21,876 bases of DNA from Candidatus Poseidoniales archaeon (lineage in GTDB: Archaea; Thermoplasmatota; Poseidoniia; Poseidoniales; Poseidoniaceae), in the NCBI GenBank assembly GCA_003602535.1, contig QQSA01000032.1, positions 4,714-26,589 of the forward strand. Reading direction: 5' to 3'. Position numbers and translations under genes: made by a program. Shown here piece after piece: positions 5,518-14,849 of this stretch. Under the pieces are notes generated by a model. It ran no database searches, had not been told where the DNA came from, and worked only from the letters and a program-made list of their open reading frames with translations. Each line of letters begins with the position of its first letter. The stretch's first letter is position 1.

Positions 5518-8064
5518 ATGGGAATAGAATTGGTAAACGAATTCGATTCTATGGCAATTTTGGCCATATTATTGTCAGGGTTTTTGGCTTATCTATTCCA
5601 AGAATATTTGATTCCTAGAGGTCTATCTGGTTTGCAAGTAGCATTCCCTATTGGTCCTAAGAGATACGAAGTTCATACTGTCACATCGGACCGATATGAG
5701 GCACGCAAATTGTTGAAATCACCCGGAATGAGAAATGGATTAACCGTTTACATCATGGCTCTTATGGGTGCAATTTTACTAGCATTGGAATGGCTCTTCT
5801 ATCAGTTAAGTTGGTCTGATGGAATCCATATGATTTCTCTTGCTATGGCCTTAGTGCTGATTGTTTTCCCCGCAATGATCTCAACAGGAGTCTCCATGAG
5901 CACTCAGATTATCACTCGTACAGGTGGCAAGAGGGCAACCCTTCAGGAAGCTAGTACATTCAGGAATGGTGTAGGTGTTACAATCACAATACTTTGGTTC
6001 ACGGCTCTTACTATACTTTGGTACATAATGGGTTTCGCTGAAGTTGGACTCGATCGCAAATTAGCACTGATTGGATGTTTAGCATTCACTCCAGGATTCG
6101 TAGCCTATGGGCGTGTCATGGGGTCTTCATGGACCGCTTTGTCTGAGTCTAGTAAATTGCTATCGAGGGGCAAACCATCTGCATTTTATCCTCACAAACC
6201 AAATGCGAGGAAACAATTCATTGCTACTTTGGTTAGATTGAATACTGTGGCTATGCCGATTATTGCATTGAATACACTAATTTCATTGCTATTAATCTCG
6301 ATTGACCCTTCGATGTTTGAGCACACTCAGAGAGTGTTTGACTTGCCTGAATACAGGCCTCAGAACTCAATTATGGAAGAAGGAGGAATCATCGGATTCT
6401 ATACAATTGAGTTATTTTCTCATATTTCAGAATCTGGAATTAGGGTTCCTTTGGTAACAATAGTTCTTCTCTTCTTGCTATTGAACGTAGCAATCGTAGG
6501 TTTTCTATTCGTTTATGAAGTTGCAAGAATCTTGTTTTTGGATGTTGCCGATGTATCTGGCAAAGGGGGAATAAAACTTGCAGATTCTAGACTTTTGAGG
6601 AGTGAAAAGAGCCAACAGGCTAATGTTTTGAATTTCTGTTTCACAGGATTTGCTGGGCAATCAATGCTATTGTTAGCGCTAGCAATGTTGACATTTTGGG
6701 ATTCACAATACCTTCCCCAAGGAGCAGAATGTGGTACATGGAAAGATTCAGTTTGTCAGGTTATGCGCAAAGACGCACTTGAAGAATTGACCTGGATGCT
6801 CGCTTCCGGTGGACAAATTGTATTCTTGGGAATATGGATTGTATCTAGAAGGACTGGCCAAAGGTTAGGAGATATCACATTTGACGCTATGGCGAATGAA
6901 AACCGAATTCAATTAGAAGCAATCGAGGAAATAATCTACCGTAAAGGTGAGGCATTTACTGACTTGATTGCTGCAGATGAGTGGTCTAAAGCAATTCGGA
7001 AAATGGAATTGTTGTATGAAGATCATGGCGAAGCAAGCATAGAGGGATTATCTCTTGTTCGACGTACTGAAGCCAGTATGGAATTGTTGATGGGAATGGG
7101 TAGGTGGGACCAAGCAGAACAGGTTGGGCTTTCTTTCCTAGCATTAAGAGCAGGCCGAACCGCTGAGATCGCCCGCATGATTTTAGCAGCGGCTTCGCTC
7201 GCACAAAGAGACATTCCAGAAGCTATACCTCGCCTTAATTATCTTTCAGAAGAAGATATTGAAGCAGCTCGATTAAGGTGGGTTACTTCTATTCTAGACC
7301 CTTCTCAAAAACTATCCAAAAAAGCACGCTTGATGTTGCGATTGGATCCAGTAACAAAAGGAAATATCGATTTGATTGAGAGATATCTGGATGGAGAACC
7401 AGGAACTAGCAAGGCCTGGAAAAATAAATCTGCGTCGAAGTTGCACATATTGGGCGACATTGCTAGGTATCGACTTTGGTCACAATCAAACATTGCCCTA
7501 GATAAGTTAGAAGCATGGGTGAAAAAGAACGATGTCGACTTGAAAAAGTGGCCTCATGGTCAAACCGCTCGCGCATTATTATACTTGGATAGAGGAATGA
7601 ATGCTAGTGCGGTTAATATTGTTGAAAAGACAATCAAAGATCATCCAAGGCACCCACATCTCAGAAGGCTAGCAATTTATCTTGCTGAGAAAGGTGAAAT
7701 GAAAATGCCAGAATCTGAACCAACCGGTTTGGTTTGGGCTGATACAATGGCTGGAAAGTGGGAGGAGAACTGGGTGAAATTCCACAATGTAGTCGTTCCC
7801 CCTGAGATCACTACAAATCAATTGAAGACTCATTCTTGGAATGGCAATTCATGGACAGCACGTAAAGAAATGACAACTAAATTGATCCGTGGTAAAAATG
7901 GTTGGAAAAGTGCAGAATGGTCAGAGTCACCTTTAGCAAATCATCTGATTATGACTGGCATAATAGTTACAGTTGGAGGAGTTCCTGTCGACTTAGGTTT
8001 CCCTGGATGGATAAATTTCGATGCTTGTCGGAAAGCAAATTTATTCGATTTAAGTTCAGAGTAA
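5518..8064 (+). CDS. Large multi-pass membrane protein with helical-repeat C-terminal domain
   Basis: 848 residues, family not recognised. The first 450 residues contain about nine hydrophobic segments, near 12-30, 75-97, 102-125, 150-172, 180-200, 242-265, 312-340, 372-395 and 428-448. The remaining 400 residues are soluble and helical. Between about 460 and 700 they contain paired amphipathic helices with alternating small and aromatic residues, of the TPR or TPR-like type. A more hydrophilic C-terminal section includes several W residues. Such a layout suggests a membrane platform with a protein-docking arm. The start at 5518 has GAGGCG, overlapping the thrS stop, as a plausible SD, so it is likely co-translated with thrS; a functional link to charging is not implied. 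The 3' end overlaps the end of the converging pyrI by 9 bases. Confidence 0.8.
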   Translation: MGIELVNEFDSMAILAILLSGFLAYLFQEYLIPRGLSGLQVAFPIGPKRYEVHTVTSDRYEARKLLKSPGMRNGLTVYIMALMGAILLALEWLFYQLSWSDGIHMISLAMALVLIVFPAMISTGVSMSTQIITRTGGKRATLQEASTFRNGVGVTITILWFTALTILWYIMGFAEVGLDRKLALIGCLAFTPGFVAYGRVMGSSWTALSESSKLLSRGKPSAFYPHKPNARKQFIATLVRLNTVAMPIIALNTLISLLLISIDPSMFEHTQRVFDLPEYRPQNSIMEEGGIIGFYTIELFSHISESGIRVPLVTIVLLFLLLNVAIVGFLFVYEVARILFLDVADVSGKGGIKLADSRLLRSEKSQQANVLNFCFTGFAGQSMLLLALAMLTFWDSQYLPQGAECGTWKDSVCQVMRKDALEELTWMLASGGQIVFLGIWIVSRRTGQRLGDITFDAMANENRIQLEAIEEIIYRKGEAFTDLIAADEWSKAIRKMELLYEDHGEASIEGLSLVRRTEASMELLMGMGRWDQAEQVGLSFLALRAGRTAEIARMILAAASLAQRDIPEAIPRLNYLSEEDIEAARLRWVTSILDPSQKLSKKARLMLRLDPVTKGNIDLIERYLDGEPGTSKAWKNKSASKLHILGDIARYRLWSQSNIALDKLEAWVKKNDVDLKKWPHGQTARALLYLDRGMNASAVNIVEKTIKDHPRHPHLRRLAIYLAEKGEMKMPESEPTGLVWADTMAGKWEENWVKFHNVVVPPEITTNQLKTHSWNGNSWTARKEMTTKLIRGKNGWKSAEWSESPLANHLIMTGIIVTVGGVPVDLGFPGWINFDACRKANLFDLSSE

Positions 8065-8532
8065 ATTCTCCACTAGTTCCTCGATATCTTGGGTCTTACC
8101 ACAATATCTGCATCGTAGTTCTAGCGGATCTCTATTTGTTACCACCAATCGGTGAGGCAGTGGTTCTCTGTGGTTGGTAGTTATACAGTTTGTAAATGTA
8201 CATCTTGCCAAATTAACAACTTCTTCGGTCAGATTGATTTCTAATTTTTCAGCCACAGAATATGCTCGAATAATTGCTACTGACGCATCAGGAGCTACTA
8301 AAGCAAGCCTATCCAATTCATTTTGAGTAAGTTCTCTATCTTCGACTTTGATTATATCTTTGGAGCCCATCTTTTTTGAAGGGACATTCATTACCAGAGA
8401 TACTGGATTTGACATATATCCTTCAATCCCTAACATTTTCAGAACAGAAAGTGCCTTTCCAGATGGAATGTGATCAATTACTGTACCATTCTTGATTGCA
8501 GTAACTCTGCGCATATTCCCTTCTTGACTCAT
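8056..8532 (-). CDS. pyrI: Aspartate carbamoyltransferase regulatory chain
   Basis: 158 residues, the standard PyrI length. PyrI binds the allosteric nucleotides (CTP, ATP in E. coli) and bridges PyrB trimers in the holoenzyme that controls pyrimidine synthesis. The N-terminal nucleotide-binding domain contains TVIDHIPSGKAL and LGIEGY. The C-terminal zinc domain keeps all four cysteines, Cys111, Cys116, Cys141 and Cys144, in the CxxxxC...CxxC spacing. The start at 8532 overlaps the pyrB stop as ATGA and is preceded by an AGGAGG SD (8537-8545). Longer in-frame starts would lie inside pyrB and lack homology. It is translationally coupled to pyrB. Its last codons overlap the end of the plus-strand gene 5518-8064. 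Confidence 0.97.
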   Translation of the reverse strand: MSQEGNMRRVTAIKNGTVIDHIPSGKALSVLKMLGIEGYMSNPVSLVMNVPSKKMGSKDIIKVEDRELTQNELDRLALVAPDASVAIIRAYSVAEKLEINLTEEVVNLARCTFTNCITTNHREPLPHRLVVTNRDPLELRCRYCGKTQDIEELVENLL

Positions 8533-9479
8533 AGAACCCCTCCTTCTGATGTAATGTCTTCTGGAACTGTTACGCCTAATAGCCAGCACATTAAGGCCAT
8601 TCTAGCAACAACTCCATTGAAAGCTTGTTCAAAGTAGCACGCATGTCTGGTTGAGTCAACTGAAGGGTGAATTTCATCAACACGGGGTAATGGATGCATT
8701 ATGATCATCTCTGCTTTGGCATCATCTAGATCTCTGGCATGTAATTTGTAAGCTCCAGCAACCTTTGCATATTCTTCTTCATCAGGAAATCGTTCTTTTT
8801 GAATCCTGGTCATGTAAATTACATCGGCCGAATTTATTTGGCTAAGTAAATCGTCGGTCTCTACTACTTCTGCTCCATGAATTTTCAGATCATTAACAAT
8901 CTCTTCTGGCATTCTCAGACTATCAGGAGATGCAAATGTAACATTGCAGCCGAATCTTACCAATGCATGGGATAAGGAATGGACAGTTCTTCCATATCGT
9001 AAATCTCCAGCCAAAACCACATTTAGTCCTTCTAAAGTTCCATGTGCTTGTCTAATGGTGAACAAATCCAACATTGTTTGGGTAGGGTGATGGCCAGCGC
9101 CGTCGCCACCATTCATTATTGGAACTCTGGCACTATCACAAGCATATTGAGCGGCTCCTTGGCGAGGATGGCGCATGGCAATAATGTCAGTATATCCATC
9201 TACCATTTGGATGGTATCAAAGAGGGTTTCTCCTTTCACCACGGATGATGTTTTCACATCTCCAAGGTTTACAACATCGCCACCCAAACGCTTCATTGCG
9301 GTCTCAAATGACATTCTTGTACGAGTAGATGGCTCGAAGAATAAGTTTCCAAGAATTCTTCCTTGAAGCAATGGTAGATACAATTCGCCACGTGCTACTG
9401 GCAGTAATCTTTCAGCGTCGTCAAGGATAGAGATAATCTCCTCATTTGTTAGGTCGTCCATGGTGATGAGTCCCGGCAT
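8529..9479 (-). CDS. pyrB: Aspartate carbamoyltransferase catalytic chain
   Basis: 316 residues, the usual catalytic-chain length. The enzyme condenses carbamoyl phosphate with L-aspartate to carbamoyl-aspartate, the committed step of de novo UMP synthesis, in the cytoplasm. Carbamoyl-phosphate site: FEPSTRTRMSFE (STRT at 51-54), Lys82 in SSVVKGET, HPRQGA (104-109) and HPTQ (131-134). Aspartate site: DLRYGRTVHS (159-168), RIQ (225-227) and HPLPR (262-266). All the catalytic residues I can check are present. A GGGGAG SD lies 6 nt before the ATG. It is first in the pyrBI operon and divergent from the surface-protein gene at 9578. Confidence 0.98.
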   Translation of the reverse strand: MPGLITMDDLTNEEIISILDDAERLLPVARGELYLPLLQGRILGNLFFEPSTRTRMSFETAMKRLGGDVVNLGDVKTSSVVKGETLFDTIQMVDGYTDIIAMRHPRQGAAQYACDSARVPIMNGGDGAGHHPTQTMLDLFTIRQAHGTLEGLNVVLAGDLRYGRTVHSLSHALVRFGCNVTFASPDSLRMPEEIVNDLKIHGAEVVETDDLLSQINSADVIYMTRIQKERFPDEEEYAKVAGAYKLHARDLDDAKAEMIIMHPLPRVDEIHPSVDSTRHACYFEQAFNGVVARMALMCWLLGVTVPEDITSEGGVL

Positions 9480-9577
9480 ATTGCTCCCCTTCCTATTGAG
9501 TTGTGCCTAACCCGACCTTGAACATATGGGCGCGAAATTCCGTTTGCTTGATGTGGGATGGGTGATACGTTGGAAAT
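9480..9577. promoter_or_regulatory. Divergent promoter region of pyrB and surface-protein gene
   Basis: This 98-bp gap must hold promoters for both directions. The palindrome CATATG (9523-9528) lies almost at its centre, about 46 nt from the pyrB start and 52 nt from the start at 9578, and is the best TATA-like candidate. No clear operator is visible. Confidence 0.3.
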
Positions 9578-12079
9578 ATGCGCAGGGCGTTATTACTGGT
9601 ATTACTACTTCTGATTCCGCCTGTTTGGGCTGATGAAAGTGATACTTGGTTAGTTGAAGTTGAGGATTCTTATGGCGACCCTATTACAGGTTGTGAGATC
9701 ACTTTGACAGAACCTTGGACTGGTAAGGTTTTGGATGAACCAAATGGAGGGATGTATCAGCCCAGCGCTACATGTGATGGGTATGTGGTAATGTGGCACC
9801 CCCCGGTGGCATCTTCACAAAAAACAGTAGTTTTAGAAGCATATCAATTGGTTGAAGACCTGTTTACTGTAGAAGGGGCACATACGATTCAGGTATTGGG
9901 TAGTGCCTGGGAATCATCGGTCGTTGACGGATTAGTCGAGGCTCCGGTTGGGATACCAATATTGGTGACGGGAGTTGGTGGAACAGCAGTAAGATATACA
10001 GAAAGTAGTATTTCGATTCCAAATGGAACTTCCACATATTATCTGGATGGCAATTTTTCTGACGATGTAACTATCTCAGCTATTCATACTGGGACTGGGG
10101 AAATTGTGAATTGGGTTGACAAAAATCTGACTGTAGGAGAATTTGGTGGCGGATGGGAAGCAAGGGTTTTCGTCAATGGAATCCCTACTGGAAACTCAAC
10201 CTGGCCTCCTACTTCTGAATGGGCAAGTCTACAGTTGAATTCTACCACTGATGTAGGAAGTGCAACTCTTAGATTCACATCAGATCTTCAACCAAATAAT
10301 AATGTCACAGGAATCTGGTCTGCTAATCATATCTTCAATACCGGCTTAGGATTGCCATTTATTCCTGGTGTTCAAGCAGGGATTGCAAGTCAAATAGATC
10401 GCTTCTTGGGAGGAGATGTCAATGAATTGGAGTTGCTGTTAGAGTCCATCGTTTACTATAATGGTCGAGAAGCATTATGCTGTATCATCGATGATGATGT
10501 TGTTTTGTTCAATAGTATCGATATTGAAGCAGACATTGATTTGTCAAATGGATATTGGGGATGGAATGAATCAGGCACAATCTCTTCATCAAGATCACAT
10601 ATCAACCTACTCAGATTAGAAGTCCCGTTCCAAAACGATCTGCGTCAAACAACTCCTTTGACAGTAGCAACTGATGGGGATTGGCAGTATGTTTCTAGTC
10701 CGTTAGAAGAATGGATAGATGGTACGACTGCAAATTTCACATTAGATAGAGATGGGACCTCAATAAGTGGATATTACATCATCACTTTAGGTCCCAATTC
10801 AGCACCGATAATTTCGTTGAACGAAAGTTATGCCTTACCTTGGGAATCTACCTCCTATGACTTCGAAGTAATTATCGACGATGCACCGTTTTCAACGCAT
10901 GAATGTGAATGGAATATTTCTGGCTCGACAGATTACTTAGGAGTAAACCTCTCTTCTTACCCTGTTGATTCCCTCTTGCCAGTGTCTGTGACATGTACAG
11001 ATGAAGGCGGATTAAACGGTACTTGGAACGGCAGTTTCATTCTTGACGGAGGATCTCCTTGGATAAATGCCAGTGACGAAATACAAGAGATTCCTCCTGG
11101 ATATTTCGAATGGGATTTGATGGTTGGAGATGATCATGATAACAACTTGCGAGTATACTGGACCAGCAATAAATCACAAGATTGGTGGTATACTGGCGAT
11201 GTTCTTCATACGACATTTAGTGTTGACTCTAATCTAAATTCGGGCAATGATAACCTCAGTGAGAGGCATAAATCTCGGAATCCAGTTGAGTACTGGTTAG
11301 CAGCAGAAGTAAGCGATGATGCAGGTCACACTGTAGTGGGCAATTGGACCATTCGTTTAACCGATAATATCGGTCCTGTAATCGTTGCAGCAGTCGAGAA
11401 TTTGAACACAGATGGAGAGTGGGTTGCAGCATCTTCTGCTATACGTCCTGGAGACAAGATTAGGCTCAATTTAACCGAATCTTTTGACGACCATAGTTCA
11501 ATTGACAAAATTAATTTTTCAATTAGTATTTCAGATAAAGAATACACCGGATTATCATGGTCTGATATACAATTCTGGGAGGTGCCAGAATTAGATGTGG
11601 GAGTGCATCAATTAATCATCAAAGGTTATGATGAAGCAGGCAATTTTGATGGCGCTGCAATCGGCATTGCCATCGCTCCTCCTATAGCCAAAAATCTTGA
11701 GATAATCAGTATCAAATCATCTTCAGTTGATATTGAACCTGGTAAGCAGCAGTTCTGGGTAACCGTGCAAAATAACGGAGCCAGTACTACCGATTTCGTA
11801 GTTTGTAGTGGCGACACTTGCGTCGAATCTTATGTTGGCCCATCTAGCTCATATCAGTCTGCGACTGCAATTGTATCCATAGAGGTGGACATGGGTTGGT
11901 TCGAAACCTTCTCTGTAGAATTATCATATCTTGGCGATGATAACAATACGATTACTAAGCAATCAACTAGTGAGTATCAATCTGGATCCGGAATTGGTGG
12001 TCTAGAACTATTTTTGATTGTAAGCGTTCTAGTTGTTGCGATAATATGGCTCAGAAACCGCAATCAACCGAGATTCTGA
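9578..12079 (+). CDS. Secreted, membrane-anchored, sequon-rich surface protein
   Basis: 833 residues. The N-terminus has an RR start, a leucine-rich core and VWA-DE, a plausible signal-peptidase site. The C-terminus has a Ser/Gly spacer, one membrane helix (about 803-823) and a short basic tail, so the bulk faces outward. By hand count there are about 20 N-x-S/T sequons spread over the ectodomain, which points to N-glycosylation as in archaeal surface proteins. The body looks like a series of beta-sandwich (Ig-like) modules. A late module with DIEPGKQQFWVTVQNNGAS resembles CARDB-type domains. Scattered cysteines could pair. No enzymatic motif is visible; adhesion or a structural role is plausible. 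The next gene follows after 1 nt, so the two are very likely one operon. Confidence 0.82.
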   Translation: MRRALLLVLLLLIPPVWADESDTWLVEVEDSYGDPITGCEITLTEPWTGKVLDEPNGGMYQPSATCDGYVVMWHPPVASSQKTVVLEAYQLVEDLFTVEGAHTIQVLGSAWESSVVDGLVEAPVGIPILVTGVGGTAVRYTESSISIPNGTSTYYLDGNFSDDVTISAIHTGTGEIVNWVDKNLTVGEFGGGWEARVFVNGIPTGNSTWPPTSEWASLQLNSTTDVGSATLRFTSDLQPNNNVTGIWSANHIFNTGLGLPFIPGVQAGIASQIDRFLGGDVNELELLLESIVYYNGREALCCIIDDDVVLFNSIDIEADIDLSNGYWGWNESGTISSSRSHINLLRLEVPFQNDLRQTTPLTVATDGDWQYVSSPLEEWIDGTTANFTLDRDGTSISGYYIITLGPNSAPIISLNESYALPWESTSYDFEVIIDDAPFSTHECEWNISGSTDYLGVNLSSYPVDSLLPVSVTCTDEGGLNGTWNGSFILDGGSPWINASDEIQEIPPGYFEWDLMVGDDHDNNLRVYWTSNKSQDWWYTGDVLHTTFSVDSNLNSGNDNLSERHKSRNPVEYWLAAEVSDDAGHTVVGNWTIRLTDNIGPVIVAAVENLNTDGEWVAASSAIRPGDKIRLNLTESFDDHSSIDKINFSISISDKEYTGLSWSDIQFWEVPELDVGVHQLIIKGYDEAGNFDGAAIGIAIAPPIAKNLEIISIKSSSVDIEPGKQQFWVTVQNNGASTTDFVVCSGDTCVESYVGPSSSYQSATAIVSIEVDMGWFETFSVELSYLGDDNNTITKQSTSEYQSGSGIGGLELFLIVSVLVVAIIWLRNRNQPRF

Positions 12080-12080
12080 T

Positions 12081-13850
12081 ATGCTAAACGGTTGTGGCAA
12101 TGTTATGGATGGTTTTGTAAATTTGGAAGAGGCCATCCAAGCCGAATCAAAAAGTCGTATAGAAAGGGTTGAGAAATTATCAGGGATTTCTGCATTATTG
12201 ATTCTCAGTGCAGCAATATGGTTGGCATGGCCTGCACTACAATCATCTATGAACGGAGGTCCTCTAATTATTGGACTAGGCTATCCATTGATTGTTTTGG
12301 CATGGGGAATTTTTGTTCAAGACCTAGGTGTGATGGACGAAAAAACTCGTAGTAAAATTGGAGCGGCTGCAACAATTTCATGGCTACCGATTTCAGTTAT
12401 TGCAATCTCACAATTAGAAGGCGACTTGTCACAACTCGTTGGTATGTCTATACTTCTCCTAGTGTCTTTGTATTTGTTTAAATTTAGTAGAATTATATTG
12501 CAAGGCGATATCGCTGTGATGAAATTTAGAGCATTGATGGGGATGCTAGGATTTGTGTTAGGTGCTTCTTTACTATCAACAATTGATTTCGACAACAACT
12601 CATCATATGTCCAAGTACTAGCTTGTTCGATTGGTTTAATTTTAGTATTCATTGATTGGTTTGGAAAAGATGACCAGCGTAGTTTCCGTAAGGAATTCGA
12701 CTCTAGGTTAAACGCTTTAGAGAGTCGTATATTAATCTTGAAAAGTGAAGGCGCAGCAGTTGATCAAGCTGCTAGTTTGGTAATGACAGCAAGAGAAGAA
12801 GGCCATCGTGACCCAAAATGGGGAATGCGATTATTGGATGACGCTGATGAAGATATTGAGCGGTCGCTTTCCCTAGCTGGTGATGTAGAGGCAATCAAAT
12901 CAGATTCTTTGGATGCAGTTACCGCTGCTGAAGAAATTGCTCCAACTGCAAAACGTCCTCGAAAGGCTTGGGAAATGGGTCAAAGAGAGGTTGAATTAGG
13001 CAGCCTCCGTGAAGGTGAAGCATTGTTCAGGCAAGCCAAGAAACGAGCGAATGAAATTATTGAGTGGTGGGCTAAGGCGGAAGAAGCGATTAGAATCGGT
13101 GCTGCCTTACTTGCAAAATCACCACATGCTCAGGAAAGCATGGAAGAGTTATTGTCTGATGCGAAGAAGAAATTGTATGCTGAGAAACCGCAAAAAGCGT
13201 ATGAATTTGCAATGGTTATTCCGGAGCAACTTGCCGCATCTGATGATGCATTAGCCATTGCTGAAGATTCTGTGAATGAAGCAGCAAGGCAATTGAAATC
13301 AGCCGATGGCATAAACAAAGAAATGCTTTCAGAAAGATTGGAGCAGTCTGAAAAGGCACTTGAATCTGGTAATCATGCACAAGCTAAAGGATTAGCAGAC
13401 GGTATTGTCCGGGAAATTATTGCCGAAAGAGAATCGATGGATGATGTTCGAAGAGCACTGCGACAGAAAGTGCATCTTATTTCTCGCTGGTCAGAAAGAG
13501 AAGATGCTTCTGAATGGGATAATCGATTGACAGAGATTGAAGATTCTGTTGATGCATTGGAATGGACTCATGCGGCAACTCTTCTCGAAAGATTGACTAA
13601 AGATCTTGATGCTCAAGGAAAAGCCGGTGACGAAGCAAATGAATTATTGGAATTCGTTGTAGAAGAATGGAAGACATTGAGAAATCAGTGTGATGCTAGC
13701 AATATCGGAATTAAAGATGAAGATCGTAGATCTACTGAAGAAGCGATCGCACTCGCAACTGATGCATTGAAGGCTGGCAGAATTGACGAATCCCTTGAAT
13801 CATTGGGGTTGGCAGATGGCTTCATGGAGAAACTAAGGCGCCGAGTTTGA
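12081..13850 (+). CDS. Six-helix membrane protein with long helical/coiled-coil tail
   Basis: 589 residues, family not recognised. Six hydrophobic segments lie near residues 33-52, 58-80, 90-110, 115-138, 147-165 and 173-192. A cytoplasm-like, highly charged helical region of about 390 residues follows. It has Ala/Glu/Lys-rich helices, including LREGEALFRQAKKRANEI and EALESGNHAQAKGLADGI patterns that look like repeated helical hairpins (TPR- or spectrin-like). ATG 12081 is 1 nt after the previous stop. An in-frame ATG at 12105 is an alternative, and neither has a clear SD. The layout echoes the membrane plus helical-arm design of the 5518-8064 protein, though I see no clear sequence similarity. 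The stop codon directly abuts that of the converging ttuA-like gene. It may couple the surface protein to intracellular partners. Confidence 0.78.
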   Translation: MLNGCGNVMDGFVNLEEAIQAESKSRIERVEKLSGISALLILSAAIWLAWPALQSSMNGGPLIIGLGYPLIVLAWGIFVQDLGVMDEKTRSKIGAAATISWLPISVIAISQLEGDLSQLVGMSILLLVSLYLFKFSRIILQGDIAVMKFRALMGMLGFVLGASLLSTIDFDNNSSYVQVLACSIGLILVFIDWFGKDDQRSFRKEFDSRLNALESRILILKSEGAAVDQAASLVMTAREEGHRDPKWGMRLLDDADEDIERSLSLAGDVEAIKSDSLDAVTAAEEIAPTAKRPRKAWEMGQREVELGSLREGEALFRQAKKRANEIIEWWAKAEEAIRIGAALLAKSPHAQESMEELLSDAKKKLYAEKPQKAYEFAMVIPEQLAASDDALAIAEDSVNEAARQLKSADGINKEMLSERLEQSEKALESGNHAQAKGLADGIVREIIAERESMDDVRRALRQKVHLISRWSEREDASEWDNRLTEIEDSVDALEWTHAATLLERLTKDLDAQGKAGDEANELLEFVVEEWKTLRNQCDASNIGIKDEDRRSTEEAIALATDALKAGRIDESLESLGLADGFMEKLRRRV

Positions 13851-14810
13851 TTATTGCATCTGCTGTTTCATTTCACATGCTTTGCAAATACTTCCGCTAC
13901 ACATTTGTCCACATTCTGGACAATTAATCGGACTGATGGAATTTAATCCACCTCCTGCTTTAGCGTGTAACTTCTTGAGGTCGTCAGCCATTCGTAGTAA
14001 TCCATGCCGGGTTCCAGGAACGTCCGCTTCCATCATTGCAATGGTTTCACGGTGCCTGAACCTTAGAGCTCCTTCTCCATGAGGGCATTCTTCGTGATGA
14101 ATCGGTAGATTGCGATGCAAAGCGTACAGGTGAATTTCTTGTTCTGGAACCCACCTCAATGGCACTATTCGGGGTGCCATGCCTTCTAGCGGAGTATTTG
14201 TGTGCGGCGCTAGGCGAAGAGTTCTCTCGAGATCTCCATTTTGCATATTCATCATTATTGTTTGAGCCATATCGTCTAGGTTATGTCCTAATGCGATAAC
14301 ATCTGCACCAACTCTAGTTGCTAAGTGGTTAATTCCCTGTCTTCTGAAAACTCCACAGTATGAGCAAGGAGTTTTCTTATCATTCAACTCAACTATCTTT
14401 CCTACAACTTCATCCATTTCTTTGAATCCAAGTTCAGGGTAAGATACTGTTTCAAACCTTACTCCGAGATCTTCACACAACTTTCTCGCACATTCTAGTG
14501 AAGGAGGCCGATATCCTTCGATACCTTCGTCAACACAACCGCCGACAATTGTAACGTCTCTTCGCTTACCCAAATTCTCGTGAATCCTTTCCAGCAAAAC
14601 TGCAGAATCTTTCCCTCCTGAAATTGCAACAAGAATTGTGAGATGTTTGCCTTTGGGAATTACCAATTGTTCCCTAATCGCTTTCGAAACTTTCTTTCTT
14701 ACGCTGTCTGCTAAGTGTGACCCACACATCATCCTTCCAGAATAAACCTGGTGATGAATTGCCGGATTGCGACACTTATCGCAACTCGGGACTTCAAACA
14801 GGCCGGCCAT
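13851..14810 (-). CDS. tRNA 2-thiolation protein, TtuA/Ncs6 family
   Basis: 319 residues. Members of this PP-loop family adenylate uridine in tRNA and replace its 2-oxygen with sulfur, at position 34 (Ncs6) or 54 (TtuA), using a ubiquitin-like sulfur carrier. N-terminal zinc finger: Cys10, Cys13, Cys29, His32. PP-loop: SGGKDS (64-69). Cys149-x-x-Cys152 with Cys242 correspond to the three catalytic/[4Fe-4S] cysteines, and GHNLDDMAQT (175-184) is the family hallmark. The C-terminal zinc finger has Cys297, 300, 304, 309 and 312. The start at 14810 is chosen because the zinc finger follows directly. The upstream in-frame extension to 14879 crosses a palindrome and TATA-like sequence and is judged non-coding. 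Whether U34 or U54 is the target cannot be told from sequence alone. Confidence 0.93.
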   Translation of the reverse strand: MAGLFEVPSCDKCRNPAIHHQVYSGRMMCGSHLADSVRKKVSKAIREQLVIPKGKHLTILVAISGGKDSAVLLERIHENLGKRRDVTIVGGCVDEGIEGYRPPSLECARKLCEDLGVRFETVSYPELGFKEMDEVVGKIVELNDKKTPCSYCGVFRRQGINHLATRVGADVIALGHNLDDMAQTIMMNMQNGDLERTLRLAPHTNTPLEGMAPRIVPLRWVPEQEIHLYALHRNLPIHHEECPHGEGALRFRHRETIAMMEADVPGTRHGLLRMADDLKKLHAKAGGGLNSISPINCPECGQMCSGSICKACEMKQQMQ

Positions 14811-14849
14811 GGTGATTCCAAGAGGTACTTGGCTTGATGTCGACGGTCG

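Noticed and set aside
8533..8589. N-terminal extension of pyrI
   Set aside because: It lies inside pyrB. The ATGA overlap with a strong AGGAGG SD and the normal PyrI length favour the start at 8532.
13851..14810. TilS or GMP synthetase instead of a thiolase
   Set aside because: The two zinc fingers, Cys149/Cys152/Cys242 and GHNLDDMAQT identify the TtuA/Ncs6/TtcA group.
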